A stretch of 64,000 nucleotides of DNA from CAADGV01 sp040290295 (GCA_040290295.1 PSMW01000011.1:40616-104615); one strand, 5' to 3'. Positions 1 to 8,754 are shown, numbered from the stretch's first letter. Notes: generated from the sequence alone by a model not told the origin. A program made the numbers and translations.

Positions 1-1
1 G

Positions 2-421
2 CCGCCGGAACAAGCTGCCATCGAGCGACAGTTCAAAGACGAATTGTGGAAGCGGCATCGGATCGTTTTCAACAATCTTTACGTCATCACCAATATGCCG
101 ATCAATCGTTTCCGACACTTTTTGGAACGCGCCGAGCTTTATGACACCTACATGACGAAACTCATGAATGCTTTCAATCCTGCCGCTGCGGAAGGCGTGA
201 TGTGTCGCAGCTTGATCAGTGTCGGCTACGACGGCACGCTGTACGATTGCGATTTCAACCAGATGCTGCACTTACCGGTGAATCACGGCGCGCCGGCAAC
301 GATTTGGGATTTCGATCTCGACATGTTGCTCCAACGCTCCATCGTCTTCGGCGAGCACTGCTATGGCTGCACCGCGGGTGCAGGCAGTAGCTGCGGCGGC
401 GCGACCGTCGCGAAGGGTTGA
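2..421 (+). CDS. arsS: Arsenosugar biosynthesis radical SAM protein ArsS, 3' part
   Basis: The frame is open from the window edge, so the gene enters from the left; 139 codons of the C-terminal region are present. ArsS is a radical SAM enzyme that attaches a 5'-deoxyadenosyl group to dimethylarsenic to make arsenosugars. The visible part matches the ArsS C-terminal (DUF3641-type) domain: the stretch NAFNPAAAEGVMCRSLISVG, then LYDCDFNQML, and the terminal cysteine cluster CYGCTAGAGSSCGG that binds an extra Fe-S cluster. The catalytic CxxxCxxC lies outside the window. The TGA stop overlaps a possible TTG start of the next gene. Family assignment is firm; whether an arsM methyltransferase lies upstream cannot be seen. 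Confidence 0.88.
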   Translation, partial: PPEQAAIERQFKDELWKRHRIVFNNLYVITNMPINRFRHFLERAELYDTYMTKLMNAFNPAAAEGVMCRSLISVGYDGTLYDCDFNQMLHLPVNHGAPATIWDFDLDMLLQRSIVFGEHCYGCTAGAGSSCGGATVAKG

Positions 422-474
422 CAAGGTCGTGTGGATTGCGTAACGTTCAACAGCAGGTTCCCCAACGGGGTGAA

Positions 475-1026
475 ATGATGCTCACATCGCAGCGGCGCAA
501 AACAACGAAAGACTTCGATCTCTTGCCGGAAGGCAAACCGTACCAACTCATTGACGGAGAACTCATCATGTCTCCATCGCCGGTGTATGAACACCAACGC
601 GTTGTGCGGGAGTTGAGCACATTGCTCTGGACGATTGTAAAGCAGGGACGTCTGGGGGAAGTGATTGTTGCACCTATCGACATCTATGTCACCGAGATGG
701 ATGTGTTTCAACCCGACATCATCTTCATCTCACACGAACGCCGATCCATCATCCAAGACAAGATCCACGGCGTACCCGATTTGGTCATCGAGGTCCTTTC
801 GCCGCCGACAGCGTACTACGACCTTGTTCACAAGAAGGCAGTGTACGAGGCATCCGGCGTGCGCGAGTATTGGATCGTGGATCCGAAAGAACAGTCGGTG
901 GAGGTGTTCCTCAATACACCGACCGGCTTTCAGGCCGTTGCGGACGCATCAAGGCAAGGGGGAGTTCGATCGAGCATCATCGAACACTTCGAAGTACATC
1001 TCACCGAGTTGTTTCCACGACAATAA
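475..1026 (+). CDS. Uma2 family putative endonuclease
   Basis: 183 residues from ATG 475 (a second ATG follows at 478). The frame is also open to TTG 418, which would overlap the arsS stop, but 475 puts the N-terminus at the usual place for the family. Uma2 (DUF820) proteins have a PD-(D/E)xK restriction-endonuclease-like fold. Visible core: MSPSPVYEHQ, the acidic VFQPDIIFI, DLVIEVLSP with the catalytic Glu, then KKAVYEASGVREYWIVDP. The family is abundant in cyanobacteria and environmental bacteria; its substrate is unknown. It stands alone, with no visible partner toxin or antitoxin. Confidence 0.85.
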   Translation: MMLTSQRRKTTKDFDLLPEGKPYQLIDGELIMSPSPVYEHQRVVRELSTLLWTIVKQGRLGEVIVAPIDIYVTEMDVFQPDIIFISHERRSIIQDKIHGVPDLVIEVLSPPTAYYDLVHKKAVYEASGVREYWIVDPKEQSVEVFLNTPTGFQAVADASRQGGVRSSIIEHFEVHLTELFPRQ

Positions 1027-1136
1027 CAGTTGCGTCGTATGCGTGAAGAGTCAGCTCGTTTCAGTGGTGAGACTCTTTTTCATTGTTGGCGAAGTCCGTA
1101 TCTTGCGTTCGACGCTATCGCCTCTCGCAGGGACCG

Positions 1137-1535
1137 ATGAGCGATCCTGAGCTGCAATACTTCTACTTCGGTTTTTATAGGGTGCTGAGACGGTATCGCA
1201 CCACCTCGCTTGTGGGCTGGGCAATCGTGTTGCTCGGCTGTCTGAGTATTCCGTTCGGGTGGCGGCTCAGCCGCCCGTCAGCACTGGTCGAGATAGCGTT
1301 GACCGGTTTGACGATTCTCGCGGGGCTTGTGGTGGTGTGGCAGAATCTCTCTGCGTTGGAGCAATATCTCCGCGTACCATTTCCGGTCGATGCATCCTCT
1401 ACCGCCGACGGTGCGCTCTCGGAAATTCGGGAGCTGATGAACGAGGTTGACGAAGGCGGTTGGCAAGAAGCGTATGCTGCACTTGGACGCTTGAACGAGC
1501 TCCAACAGAAGTTCGGCTTGCCGAAGTTGGAGTGA
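1137..1535 (+). CDS. Small two-TM membrane protein of unknown function
   Basis: 132 residues from ATG 1137; the frame is open upstream to 1083 but those residues are not protein-like. Two hydrophobic segments are visible, about residues 23-43 (LVGWAIVLLGCLSIPFGW) and 50-70 (ALVEIALTGLTILAGLVVVW), followed by a soluble acidic tail of about 55 residues with a helical pattern (SEIRELMNEVDEGGWQEAY). I do not recognise a family. A possible promoter-like TATCTTG lies at about 1098. It is followed after 90 bases by the AhpD-like gene on the same strand. Confidence 0.6.
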   Translation: MSDPELQYFYFGFYRVLRRYRTTSLVGWAIVLLGCLSIPFGWRLSRPSALVEIALTGLTILAGLVVVWQNLSALEQYLRVPFPVDASSTADGALSEIRELMNEVDEGGWQEAYAALGRLNELQQKFGLPKLE

Positions 1536-1625
1536 GAAGCCGAGGATGCGTGTGCAGAAAGCAAAACGTGCGAAAGTGCGTAGCGTCTCAATCATGTACC
1601 TCCTATCATACAACGAAGCAAGGAT

Positions 1626-1985
1626 ATGTCACGAGTACAAGAGTTCAACGAGTTTCGCACTGCGATGAACGAGCGTATTCTGAGAACGGAGAACCGCGCG
1701 ATCAAGCGCTTCTTTGGAGTGGATACGCTGACCTATGAGCCAAGTGCGCTGGATGCGAAGACCAAAGAAATGCTCGGACTTGTCGCCTCCATGGTTCTGC
1801 GTTGCGACGATTGCATTGCCTATCACATTCAGCAGTGCAAGAAGGCAGGAGTGAGCGACGCCGAGTTGGATGACGTCTTTTCAGTCGCTCTCGTCGTTGG
1901 TGGCTCGATCGTCATTCCCCATTTGCGACGAGCTGTTGCCTTCCTCGACGAGTACAATACGCTGCAGCAACACCAGAACAGCTGA
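1626..1985 (+). CDS. Carboxymuconolactone decarboxylase / AhpD-like protein
   Basis: 119 residues. Members of this all-helical family either decarboxylate lactones or, as AhpD, reduce peroxiredoxin partners through a CxxC pair. The redox motif is present at about residues 60-66, RCDDCIAYH, with the following His, and is preceded by LDAKTKEMLGLVASMVL, the conserved helix. This favours an AhpD-like thiol-peroxidase/reductase role over a decarboxylase. Start ATG 1626 follows GAAGCAAGGAT, a fair ribosome site. A membrane protein gene begins 9 bases downstream, so they are likely co-transcribed. No peroxiredoxin gene is nearby. Confidence 0.85.
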   Translation: MSRVQEFNEFRTAMNERILRTENRAIKRFFGVDTLTYEPSALDAKTKEMLGLVASMVLRCDDCIAYHIQQCKKAGVSDAELDDVFSVALVVGGSIVIPHLRRAVAFLDEYNTLQQHQNS

Positions 1986-1994
1986 TCTCCGGCC

Positions 1995-2648
1995 ATGGCA
2001 GAACACGTTCCTGTTCGCAAGCTCGTTTTGGTGTTCCTGTTTGCGATCGCTTTCGGCTATGTCGAAGCGAGTGTGGTGGTGTACCTTCGTGCCATCTATT
2101 ACCCCGACATGTTCGAGTTTCCGCTCAAGATGATTCGTACCGATCATCTTGTTGTCGAACTGGTGCGTGAAGCCGCGACGATCGTGATGCTCGCTGCGGT
2201 CGGGATTCTCGCGGGACGAAAGGGATGGCAGCGCTTCGCCTATTTTCTGATCGCTTTCGGTGTGTGGGATATTTTCTATTACGTTTGGCTGAAGGCGACA
2301 CTCGACTGGCCCCCTGCGCTAACGGCGTGGGACGTCCTGTTTCTGATTCCCGTTCCGTGGATCGGTCCCGTCATCTCCGCAACCTCTGTTGCCGCGTTGA
2401 TGACGCTGTGCGGCGTCGATCTCGTCATTCGTACGGAGCACGGCACACCCTTCCATCCGACGCTGACAACATGGGTTCTTGCGCTTCTGGCAACGGCGGC
2501 GATTCTGTATTCCTTTGTGCACGACACGGACGCAACGCTCCGCGGCAGCATGCCGAAGCCGTACCGATACGAACTGCTTCTCGTGGGTTTGGCTCTCTAC
2601 AATGTGGGCTATCGTACTGCGTGCAAAGAGCATGGCACACACCGATGA
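1995..2648 (+). CDS. Multi-TM membrane protein of unknown function
   Basis: 217 residues with about six hydrophobic segments (near residues 8-28, 52-72, 77-95, 112-138, 155-172, 188-206). Conserved-looking features are GYVEASVVVYLR in the first helix, with an acidic residue in the membrane, and FGVWDIFYYVWLK in the third. I do not assign a family. Its stop overlaps the start of the EamA transporter frame by four bases (ATGA at 2645-2648), suggesting translational coupling. Confidence 0.65.
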   Translation: MAEHVPVRKLVLVFLFAIAFGYVEASVVVYLRAIYYPDMFEFPLKMIRTDHLVVELVREAATIVMLAAVGILAGRKGWQRFAYFLIAFGVWDIFYYVWLKATLDWPPALTAWDVLFLIPVPWIGPVISATSVAALMTLCGVDLVIRTEHGTPFHPTLTTWVLALLATAAILYSFVHDTDATLRGSMPKPYRYELLLVGLALYNVGYRTACKEHGTHR

Positions 2649-3535
2649 CGCCGAACGATCGCACAGGCGAGCGGCGCGCCCAACTGCTGTTGTTCATGGT
2701 CGTCATCATCTGGGCGACGAACTATCCGCTCGCGAAATTCGCGATCGCTCGCATGGAGGTGTTTGTCTTCAACGCATTGCGCTTCCTTGTTGCAGCATCG
2801 GTGCTGGCTGCGATCTGTTCTTGGCAACGTCAATGGACTCCCGTTGCACGCGGCGATTGGCGACGCATCCTGCGCGCCGGCATTGTCGCCAACGTGTTGT
2901 ATCAATCGGCGTTCATTGTCGGCCTTGGACTGACGACAGCCGGAAACTCCGCTGTGCTCATGGCAACTTCGCCGCTCTGGACGATCGTCCTCCACGCTCG
3001 CCTTCATTGAGAAACCATTCCAACGGCAATGGGGTGGGGTATGATGCTGTCGCTTGTTGGCGTTGTCCTGATTATCATCGGCAGCGGGAGAAACTTGGCA
3101 TTCGGCGGAAACGAAATAGTGGGTGACGTGGTGTGTCTTGCCGCTGCGTTTCTGTGGGCGTTTAGCACCAATCTCCAAAAACCTCTCCTGCAACAATACG
3201 CTCCGCTTCCGTTGGCGGCGATGATGATCGGCGTGGGTGCGGTCGGGCTCTCGATCCTTGCGTTGCCGGCAGCACTCAGCATGGATTGGACTTCGCTTTC
3301 TTGGGAATACTGGGCTGCAACGGTACTGTGGGGCGCGCTCTCGATCGGCGTTTCGAACGCTGTGTGGTCGTATGGGGTGCAGCGTCTTGGTCCGGGAAGA
3401 ACCGGCAGCTTCAGCAACCTCGTTCCGGTGATCGCGTTGATCAGTTCGTACATTGCTCTTGATGAACACATCTGCCTTATCCAATTTCTCGGTTCGGCAA
3501 TTACCATTGCAGGTGTGTGGATTGCGCGGCGCTAA
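2645..3535 (+). pseudogene. EamA/DMT-family drug/metabolite transporter, frame-disrupted
   Basis: The N-terminal half (2645-3007) begins MTPNDRTGERRAQLLL and has the first EamA domain (IIWATNYPLAKFAI, LTTAGNSAVLMATSPLWTIV); the C-terminal half (3029-3535) has the second (GDVVCLAAAFLWAFST, GVQRLGPGRTGSFSNLVP). Between them the expected linker IEKPFQRQWGG reads only in another frame (from 2997), so two compensating one-base shifts near 2990 and 3020-3040 leave TGA at 3008-3010 in the main frame. The second shift sits in a GGGGTGGGG run. DMT exporters usually have ten TM helices and ~290-300 residues, matching the total. Either the gene is dead or the assembly has two indels; the intact flanking halves favour the latter. 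Confidence 0.75.
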
Positions 3536-5030
3536 GTGCGGATGCACGTTGGCCGCGATCGTTGCACTCACCATCATCTGCGTGTGGGATGGTGTGGCGC
3601 AACGTGCTTCTTCGCCCATGGCCTTCTACGAACATTTCTTCTCCGCTCTTTTGCGAGAAGATCCGGCGCTCGATTCGCTCGTCCACCCTGATGATCTTGC
3701 ATCGGCGCGGAGACTCGGCATCAGCTACGAAGGCGAGCTGCACAAGTATCTGATTGGATACAGCTTCGAACAACTGGCACGGCGCACGATTCGCGAAGAG
3801 GGCTTGCGATACACCCTTACTGCCGAGTCGCTGGACGCGACGCATACACGATTGAGCGTGGAGGTGCCGTCGCTCGCGCTCAACAAGTCGTTTCTCTTCG
3901 AACGCCACCGACTCATCTCTCCGTTGCGCTTCGCAACGTCGGGGTGGCATCGCATCCGATCCGCCTACTGCGAGATTCGCCTCGCCGACACAACCTCGAT
4001 CCATCCTGCTGCCATAGAAGGGTTGGACCGATTCGTCCAACGCATGATTCGTCTCATGGAGCTTTCTTCAGCCGATGAACGGTTACTCGCCGAAAAGAAA
4101 ATCATCTACGTACTCTGTCGTGACGAAGCAGAAGTCGAACGTCTCAGCGGTTTTCGCAGTCGCGGAATGTATCTCATACCGTTCGATGCGATCGTGACGA
4201 CATATCCTTGTCACTACCATGAGATTGTCCATCTGTTGATGAATTTCGCGCTGCGCCGCTTGCCTCTCTATACACATCCGTTCTTGCAAGAAGGCTCTGC
4301 TGTCGCGTTCGGCGGTCGTGGCGGCATCGCTCCCACCACGCTGTGGGAAAGCGGAGCCTTCCTGATAGCTTCTTCGGCGGTTGACTATCGGGATTTCTTT
4401 AGAGCGGAAAGGTTTCGTGCTGCCGATCCATCGTTCACGTACCCCGTCAGCGGACTGTACGTGAAGTTTCTTATCGAGCGGTATGGTATGAACCACTTCC
4501 TCCGCCTGTACCGTACCTACAGCGGCACCGCCGATCGTGTGCAACGCATGATGCTGCATGATCGTGATCTAGCGCCGCACGAGGCGTGGCTGGCGTACGT
4601 GGATAGTGTTGCGCACTCAAGCTCGATTCGGCTCGATGCACCCTCTCCTCCGAAAGGCATTCTGCTGCAGCACGGCGATGTGGAGATTCACGATGCCGGC
4701 GTGTGGCTGTTCATCCGCATGAAAAGCGACTTCGGTCTGCGTCCTCGAACGTTGAGGAAGCAGTACGTCAGTTCGCTGTTCCGCGCCATCAAGCCATCGG
4801 CGGAATACAACGGCGTTCGTTTCTTCTTCGTTGCAGATTCACAAGAGATCGTCGTGTACGATTGTTACACCAACACATCGCTTGCGAGTTACGCTCCAGG
4901 ATTGCACCTCAAGCCGCAGGCGATCGAACGACGAAGCGGTATGTATGCGTTTTGGATACGAAAAGACCTCTTCCCCGTCTCTGTACAAGAGATGGACATT
5001 GTCACGACGTTTCCCAAACACCCCCACTGA
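3522..5030 (+). CDS. Putative secreted gluzincin-type (peptidase MA-like) metallopeptidase
   Basis: About 502 residues if TTG 3522 is used, which gives a good signal peptide (MRGAKCGCTLAAIVALTIIC, cleavage near AQR); GTG 3513 is the alternative. Both overlap the end of the transporter. Near residues 230-235 is CHYHEIVHLL, an HExxH zinc motif, followed about 28 residues later by HPFLQEGSAVAFGG, whose Glu could be the third ligand, as in gluzincins of the peptidase-MA type. The C-terminal 150 residues show no known domain. Export and a zinc-peptidase role are inferred from these motifs; no substrate can be suggested. Confidence 0.6.
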   Translation: MRGAKCGCTLAAIVALTIICVWDGVAQRASSPMAFYEHFFSALLREDPALDSLVHPDDLASARRLGISYEGELHKYLIGYSFEQLARRTIREEGLRYTLTAESLDATHTRLSVEVPSLALNKSFLFERHRLISPLRFATSGWHRIRSAYCEIRLADTTSIHPAAIEGLDRFVQRMIRLMELSSADERLLAEKKIIYVLCRDEAEVERLSGFRSRGMYLIPFDAIVTTYPCHYHEIVHLLMNFALRRLPLYTHPFLQEGSAVAFGGRGGIAPTTLWESGAFLIASSAVDYRDFFRAERFRAADPSFTYPVSGLYVKFLIERYGMNHFLRLYRTYSGTADRVQRMMLHDRDLAPHEAWLAYVDSVAHSSSIRLDAPSPPKGILLQHGDVEIHDAGVWLFIRMKSDFGLRPRTLRKQYVSSLFRAIKPSAEYNGVRFFFVADSQEIVVYDCYTNTSLASYAPGLHLKPQAIERRSGMYAFWIRKDLFPVSVQEMDIVTTFPKHPH

Positions 5031-5058
5031 CATCGAAGAGCGATTCAAGGAGCGCACC

Positions 5059-5949
5059 ATGCCCGGCACCGCCCTTGGATTGGTACAGCGGCCGGCGATC
5101 GTGTTCGCAACGATGGTCGTGCTTCTCTCAACGCGCCTTGAGTATTCAAAAGCGCAAGCCGATAGGGGTTCGATTGCCGCGCTCGTAGCAAGCGATCGCG
5201 CGTTCGCTGCGCTTGCGGAGCAGGAGGGATCGCGACGAGCGTTCCTCGAGTATCTTGCAGACGATGCCGTTGTGTTCCATCCCAATCCGGTTCCCGGCAA
5301 AACGTTCTGGCGCTCGCAGCGCGAATCCACTGCGCGGCTGACCTGGCACCCGACAGTCGTGGGCACCTCCGCGGCCGGCGACTTCGGATTTACGTGCGGT
5401 CCGTGGACGTACACCCCCGAAGCCCATCTGGATCAGCCGCCGCGCTATGGGCACTACGTGACGGTATGGAAAACGATCCGCGGTGCGTGGAAGGTTGTTT
5501 GCTCTATCGACATTCCGCATGACGTCATCGCGCAGCCCGATGCATTGATCGCACTCCAACCGTTTCACCACCGTGGCGCTCGGACGAGCTCGGCAGGAGA
5601 ACGTCGTCGCCTTCTTGCCGCCGAACGTCACCTTGTGTCGCTTGCAGCTTCCGCCGGCATCGCCGATGCGCTGGAACGATACCTCGACGATCGCGCAATA
5701 CTCTATCGTGATGGACATATCCCGCGTCATAAGCAGGACGTTGCATTGAAAGAGCGAGCAGTGGGGAACGAGCGACTATCGCTGCGAAAAGCATTCATCG
5801 CAGTCTCTCGCTCCGCAGACGTAGCGTATTCGTATGGTAGCTATTCAATGACAGAGCGAGCGAACGCATCGGGGTATTTCTTGAGAGTGTGGAGAAAAGA
5901 ACAGCATCGGTGCTGGCGTGTCGTGATCGACGTGATGACTTCTCGCTGA
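5059..5949 (+). CDS. Exported SnoaL/DUF4440-like protein with duplicated NTF2-like domain
   Basis: 296 residues from ATG 5059, with an AAGGAG ribosome site six bases upstream. A hydrophobic N-terminal helix (residues 9-27) suggests export. Two similar halves follow: residues about 35-160 (ALVASDRAFAALAEQEGSRR ... VWKTIRGAWKVVCSIDIPH) and 185-295 (LLAAERHLVSLAASAGIADA ... YSYGSYSMTERANASGYFLR). This pattern, an aromatic/acidic pocket ending in a tryptophan strand, is that of SnoaL/DUF4440 cone-shaped NTF2-like folds. Catalytic or ligand-binding function is unknown. The gene starts 28 bases after the metallopeptidase and is probably in the same transcript. Confidence 0.65.
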   Translation: MPGTALGLVQRPAIVFATMVVLLSTRLEYSKAQADRGSIAALVASDRAFAALAEQEGSRRAFLEYLADDAVVFHPNPVPGKTFWRSQRESTARLTWHPTVVGTSAAGDFGFTCGPWTYTPEAHLDQPPRYGHYVTVWKTIRGAWKVVCSIDIPHDVIAQPDALIALQPFHHRGARTSSAGERRRLLAAERHLVSLAASAGIADALERYLDDRAILYRDGHIPRHKQDVALKERAVGNERLSLRKAFIAVSRSADVAYSYGSYSMTERANASGYFLRVWRKEQHRCWRVVIDVMTSR

Positions 5950-6015
5950 CGACGTGAACGGCATGATCTGCGCGCACAGTTGCAGTCAGTGATCGGATGA
6001 ACATGCACAGCGTGC

Positions 6016-6044
6016 TTGCACGCCTGCCTGTAGTTTCGTATCTT
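6016..6044 (+). promoter_or_regulatory. Likely sigma-70-type promoter of tRNA-Val
   Basis: TTGCAC (6016-6021) and TATCTT (6039-6044) are separated by 17 bases, and the mature tRNA begins 12 bases downstream. Inferred from spacing and consensus only. Confidence 0.5.
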
Positions 6045-6055
6045 GCTCGTGCGCT

Positions 6056-6133
6056 GGACGCTTAGCTCAGTTGGTTGAGAGCGTCGCCCTTACAAGGCGA
6101 AGGTCGTAGGTTCGACTCCTACAGCGTCCACCA
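6056..6133 (+). tRNA. tRNA-Val (anticodon TAC)
   Basis: A full cloverleaf can be drawn: acceptor GGACGCT pairs with AGCGTCC, D stem GCTC/GAGC, anticodon stem TCGCC/GGCGA around the loop CTTACAA (anticodon TAC), variable AGGTC, T stem GTAGG/CCTAC with loop TTCGACT. The discriminator base is A and CCA is encoded (6131-6133). All stems pair without mismatch. Confidence 0.97.
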
Positions 6134-6140
6134 CAACCAC

Positions 6141-6165
6141 AATCCCGACACATGCTGTCGGGATT
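6141..6165 (+). terminator. Hairpin after tRNA-Val, probable terminator
   Basis: A perfect 10-bp inverted repeat (AATCCCGACA / TGTCGGGATT) with a 5-base loop, followed by CGTGTTTGC. The T tract is weak, but position right after the tRNA supports termination. Confidence 0.65.
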
Positions 6166-6292
6166 CGTGTTTGCTAAGGAGACTTCGGTTGACCACCATT
6201 GACTACCACATAAGAGACGACATGGTGAAGTTGTTGCTGAAAAGTGCGGAGACGGGTGAACCGTCCCTTCCTTCTGTGTGTTGTCCTGCCGT

Positions 6293-6922
6293 ATGATACG
6301 TGCGGTGCTGTTCGATTACGGAAACGTGATCGCTCGATTCGATCACATGGTGTTCTTCGAGCGGATCGCTCGTCGTTCCTCGTTGCCGCGTGAGGAAGTG
6401 AAAGAAGTTGTGCTTCGCCAGCGCGAGGTGTTGTTCGAGTACGAACGAGGACACATCAGTTCTGCGGAGTTCTATCGTTGTGTAGCGAAGGCGTGCACGC
6501 TATCGATGTCGTTGGAGGAGTTCAAGGCGGCGTTTGTGGATATCTTCACCATCATCCCGGAAACCCTTGCGCTGATTCGACGCCTCACACCGCGCTACCG
6601 CCTGGGGATTCTCTCCAACACCAATGAATGGCATTACGAGTCGCACATCCGCACGTTGGAGGAGTTTCCGCTTTTCGATGTTGTGGCCCTTTCGTTTCGC
6701 GTGGGCGCGATGAAACCCGATGAACGCTTCTACCGTCATGCCCTTGCGCAGCTCTCGCTCCCTGCAGCGGCATGCGTGTACGTGGATGATGTCGAGGAGT
6801 ATGTGAACGCTGCAGCGCGATTGGGCTTTATCGCCCTTCAGTACACCTCGCACGCCGAACTGCTTGCATCGCTGGATCGGTTAGGCGTGCTGCCCACCGC
6901 ACTGCCGGAATCCCGTGCATGA
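6293..6922 (+). CDS. HAD-IA family hydrolase
   Basis: 209 residues from ATG 6293. HAD motifs are in order: motif I VLFDYGNVI (Asp nucleophile near residue 8), motif II LSNTN (about 105), motif III Lys in MKPDERFY (about 142) and motif IV VYVDDVEEYV (about 162). The Gly in place of the second motif-I Asp gives the DYGNV form, common in HAD-IA proteins of the epoxide-hydrolase N-terminal/phosphatase kind. Cap region type C1 between motifs I and II. Small-molecule phosphatase is the likely role. The stop overlaps the next start (ATGA 6919-6922), so it is coupled to the permease. Confidence 0.85.
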   Translation: MIRAVLFDYGNVIARFDHMVFFERIARRSSLPREEVKEVVLRQREVLFEYERGHISSAEFYRCVAKACTLSMSLEEFKAAFVDIFTIIPETLALIRRLTPRYRLGILSNTNEWHYESHIRTLEEFPLFDVVALSFRVGAMKPDERFYRHALAQLSLPAAACVYVDDVEEYVNAAARLGFIALQYTSHAELLASLDRLGVLPTALPESRA

Positions 6923-8163
6923 ATATTTCACTGGTAACGCTCATCGGCGTGTTTGTTCTTATTGCCGTTCGACGAGTGGGATCGGTGCGGCTTCAGATGT
7001 GGCAGGTGATGCTCGCCGGCGCGGGTGTGGTCCTGCTGACGGGAGAGGTGTCCCTCACAGATGCTCTGCGTGCCATCAACGTGGACGTGATGCTGTTTCT
7101 CTTCGGAATGTTCGTTGTTGGGCAAGCACTGGAAGAAAGCGGGTATCTGGCGCATTTCTCATATAAATACTTCAAGTGTGCACGTACACGTGATGGGTTG
7201 CTCTTGATGATTCTGTTCGGCGGTGCGGTGACCTCGGCGCTCCTGATGAACGACACACTTGCCATCATCGGCACGCCGGTGGTGTTGTTGCTTGCCCGCA
7301 AGCACGGCATGTCACCGAAACTGTTTCTGTTTGCTCTCGCTTTCGGCATTACCATCGGTAGCGTCTTGAGTCCGATCGGTAACCCGCAGAACTTGTTGAT
7401 CGCGCTTCACGCGAACGTTCCGAATCCGTTCCTAACCTTCCCTCACTATCTTCTTTTTCCCACCGTTGTGAACATCATCATCACATTCGTGCTCTTGAAG
7501 GTGTTCTACGCCGACGACTTCCATGATGCCGACCTACGCCACTCGCAGGAGCCGATTCGCAGTCACGAGTTAGCGATGCTTGCCCGCACTGCACTGACCA
7601 TCGTGATCATGTTAGTGATGGTGAAGATCGTGACTGCTCTCTTTGTCATACCAATCAATCTTCATCTAACCCATATTGCACTAGCAGGCTGTTTGCCGAT
7701 TCTTCTCGGGAGCAAACAGCGGTGGCGCATCGTGAAACATCTGGATTGGCACACGTTAATCTTTTTCGCGGCAATGTTCGTTATGATGGAAAGTGTGTGG
7801 AGAAGTGGATTCTTTCAAGCGCTTCTTCGGGATGTGCGAGTACCGCTCACGTCGATCGAAATGATTTTGGTGGTGAGCATCGTGTTGAGTCAATGGATTT
7901 CGAACGTACCGCTCGTGGCACTGTATCTGCCGATGCTGCAGCTTGCAGGCGTCACGACGTCCGAGCTGATGGCGCTGGCTGCAGGCAGTACGATCGCGGG
8001 GAACATGTTCGTGCTTGGCGCTGCGAGCAACGTCATCATCATCCAGAATGCAGAAAAGAAGGCGCACCAGACGTTAAGCTTCTGGGAATTCACACGCATC
8101 GGTCTTCCGCTGACGCTTCTGAACGCGTTGGTCTATTGGGTGTTTCTCCGCTTCGTATACTAG
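6919..8163 (+). CDS. SLC13/ArsB-superfamily anion permease
   Basis: 414 residues, about eleven TM segments. Two inverted-repeat signatures of the ion-transporter superfamily are visible: SALLMNDTLAIIGTPVVLLL (about 107-126) with GSVLSPIGNPQNLL (about 147-160), and SNVPLVALYLPML (about 327) with NMFVLGAASNVIIIQNAE (about 362). The NPQN and ASNV hairpins form the substrate site in this group, which covers ArsB arsenite exporters, NhaD Na+/H+ antiporters and dicarboxylate carriers; the length is close to ArsB. With arsS 6.5 kb upstream arsenic export is possible, but substrate cannot be read from sequence. Confidence 0.85.
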   Translation: MNISLVTLIGVFVLIAVRRVGSVRLQMWQVMLAGAGVVLLTGEVSLTDALRAINVDVMLFLFGMFVVGQALEESGYLAHFSYKYFKCARTRDGLLLMILFGGAVTSALLMNDTLAIIGTPVVLLLARKHGMSPKLFLFALAFGITIGSVLSPIGNPQNLLIALHANVPNPFLTFPHYLLFPTVVNIIITFVLLKVFYADDFHDADLRHSQEPIRSHELAMLARTALTIVIMLVMVKIVTALFVIPINLHLTHIALAGCLPILLGSKQRWRIVKHLDWHTLIFFAAMFVMMESVWRSGFFQALLRDVRVPLTSIEMILVVSIVLSQWISNVPLVALYLPMLQLAGVTTSELMALAAGSTIAGNMFVLGAASNVIIIQNAEKKAHQTLSFWEFTRIGLPLTLLNALVYWVFLRFVY

Positions 8164-8253
8164 GTTCACTAGTGGACCGCAATCCAACATTCTCGCGGTT
8201 TCGTATTTCAGGTGTACCAGCCAATCATTCTTCACAATAACAGGAGAACACCT

Positions 8254-8754
8254 ATGCATACATCCATGCGTTTTCTCTCGGGCCTGGTGGTCGCCACCAT
8301 GTGCGCCCTGATTCTCACGGTGGGCGCCGCGCCGTTCCTTGTGCAAGTACTGGCGCAAGAGAAAGCGATGCAGAAGGAAAAGAGGATGATGAAGGAGAAG
8401 TCGCTTTACGAGCGTCTCGGCGGAAAGAAGGCAATCACTGCGGTGGTGGACGAGTTTGTTGTCAACGTCGGCGCAGACACGAAGATCAATCACTTCTTCG
8501 CGCATACCGATCTCAAGCATCTGAAGAAGATGCTGGTCGATCAAATCTGCGAGGCGACGGGCGGACCTTGCAAGTACAAGGGCAAGGACATGAAAACGGC
8601 CCACAAGGGGATGGGAGTGACGGAGGACGATTTCAACGCGCTCGTCGGCGACTTGGTCAAAGCGCTCGACAAATTCAAGGTGGGTGAGAAAGAAAAGGGC
8701 CAACTGCTTGCAGCACTGGGCGGGATGAAGGACGACATCGTAGAGAAGAAATAG
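8254..8754 (+). CDS. Exported group 1 truncated haemoglobin
   Basis: 166 residues from ATG 8254 with AGGAGA nine bases upstream. Residues 1-33 form a signal peptide or membrane anchor (FLSGLVVATMCALILTVGAA), then a lysine/methionine-rich linker, then the globin from about residue 49 (SLYERLGGKKAITAVVDEF). The proximal haem ligand is His in KTAHKGMGVTEDDF (about 117), and Phe/Tyr of the distal pocket are in the VVDEFVVNV helix. Group 1 globins bind O2/NO; export suggests an outer-face NO or redox role, which is inference. Single gene, closed by a strong hairpin. Confidence 0.88.
   Translation: MHTSMRFLSGLVVATMCALILTVGAAPFLVQVLAQEKAMQKEKRMMKEKSLYERLGGKKAITAVVDEFVVNVGADTKINHFFAHTDLKHLKKMLVDQICEATGGPCKYKGKDMKTAHKGMGVTEDDFNALVGDLVKALDKFKVGEKEKGQLLAALGGMKDDIVEKK

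Noticed and set aside
2609..3619. 336-codon minus-strand ORF over the broken transporter
   Set aside because: Shadow frame; charged low-similarity sequence, while the plus strand has clear EamA motifs.
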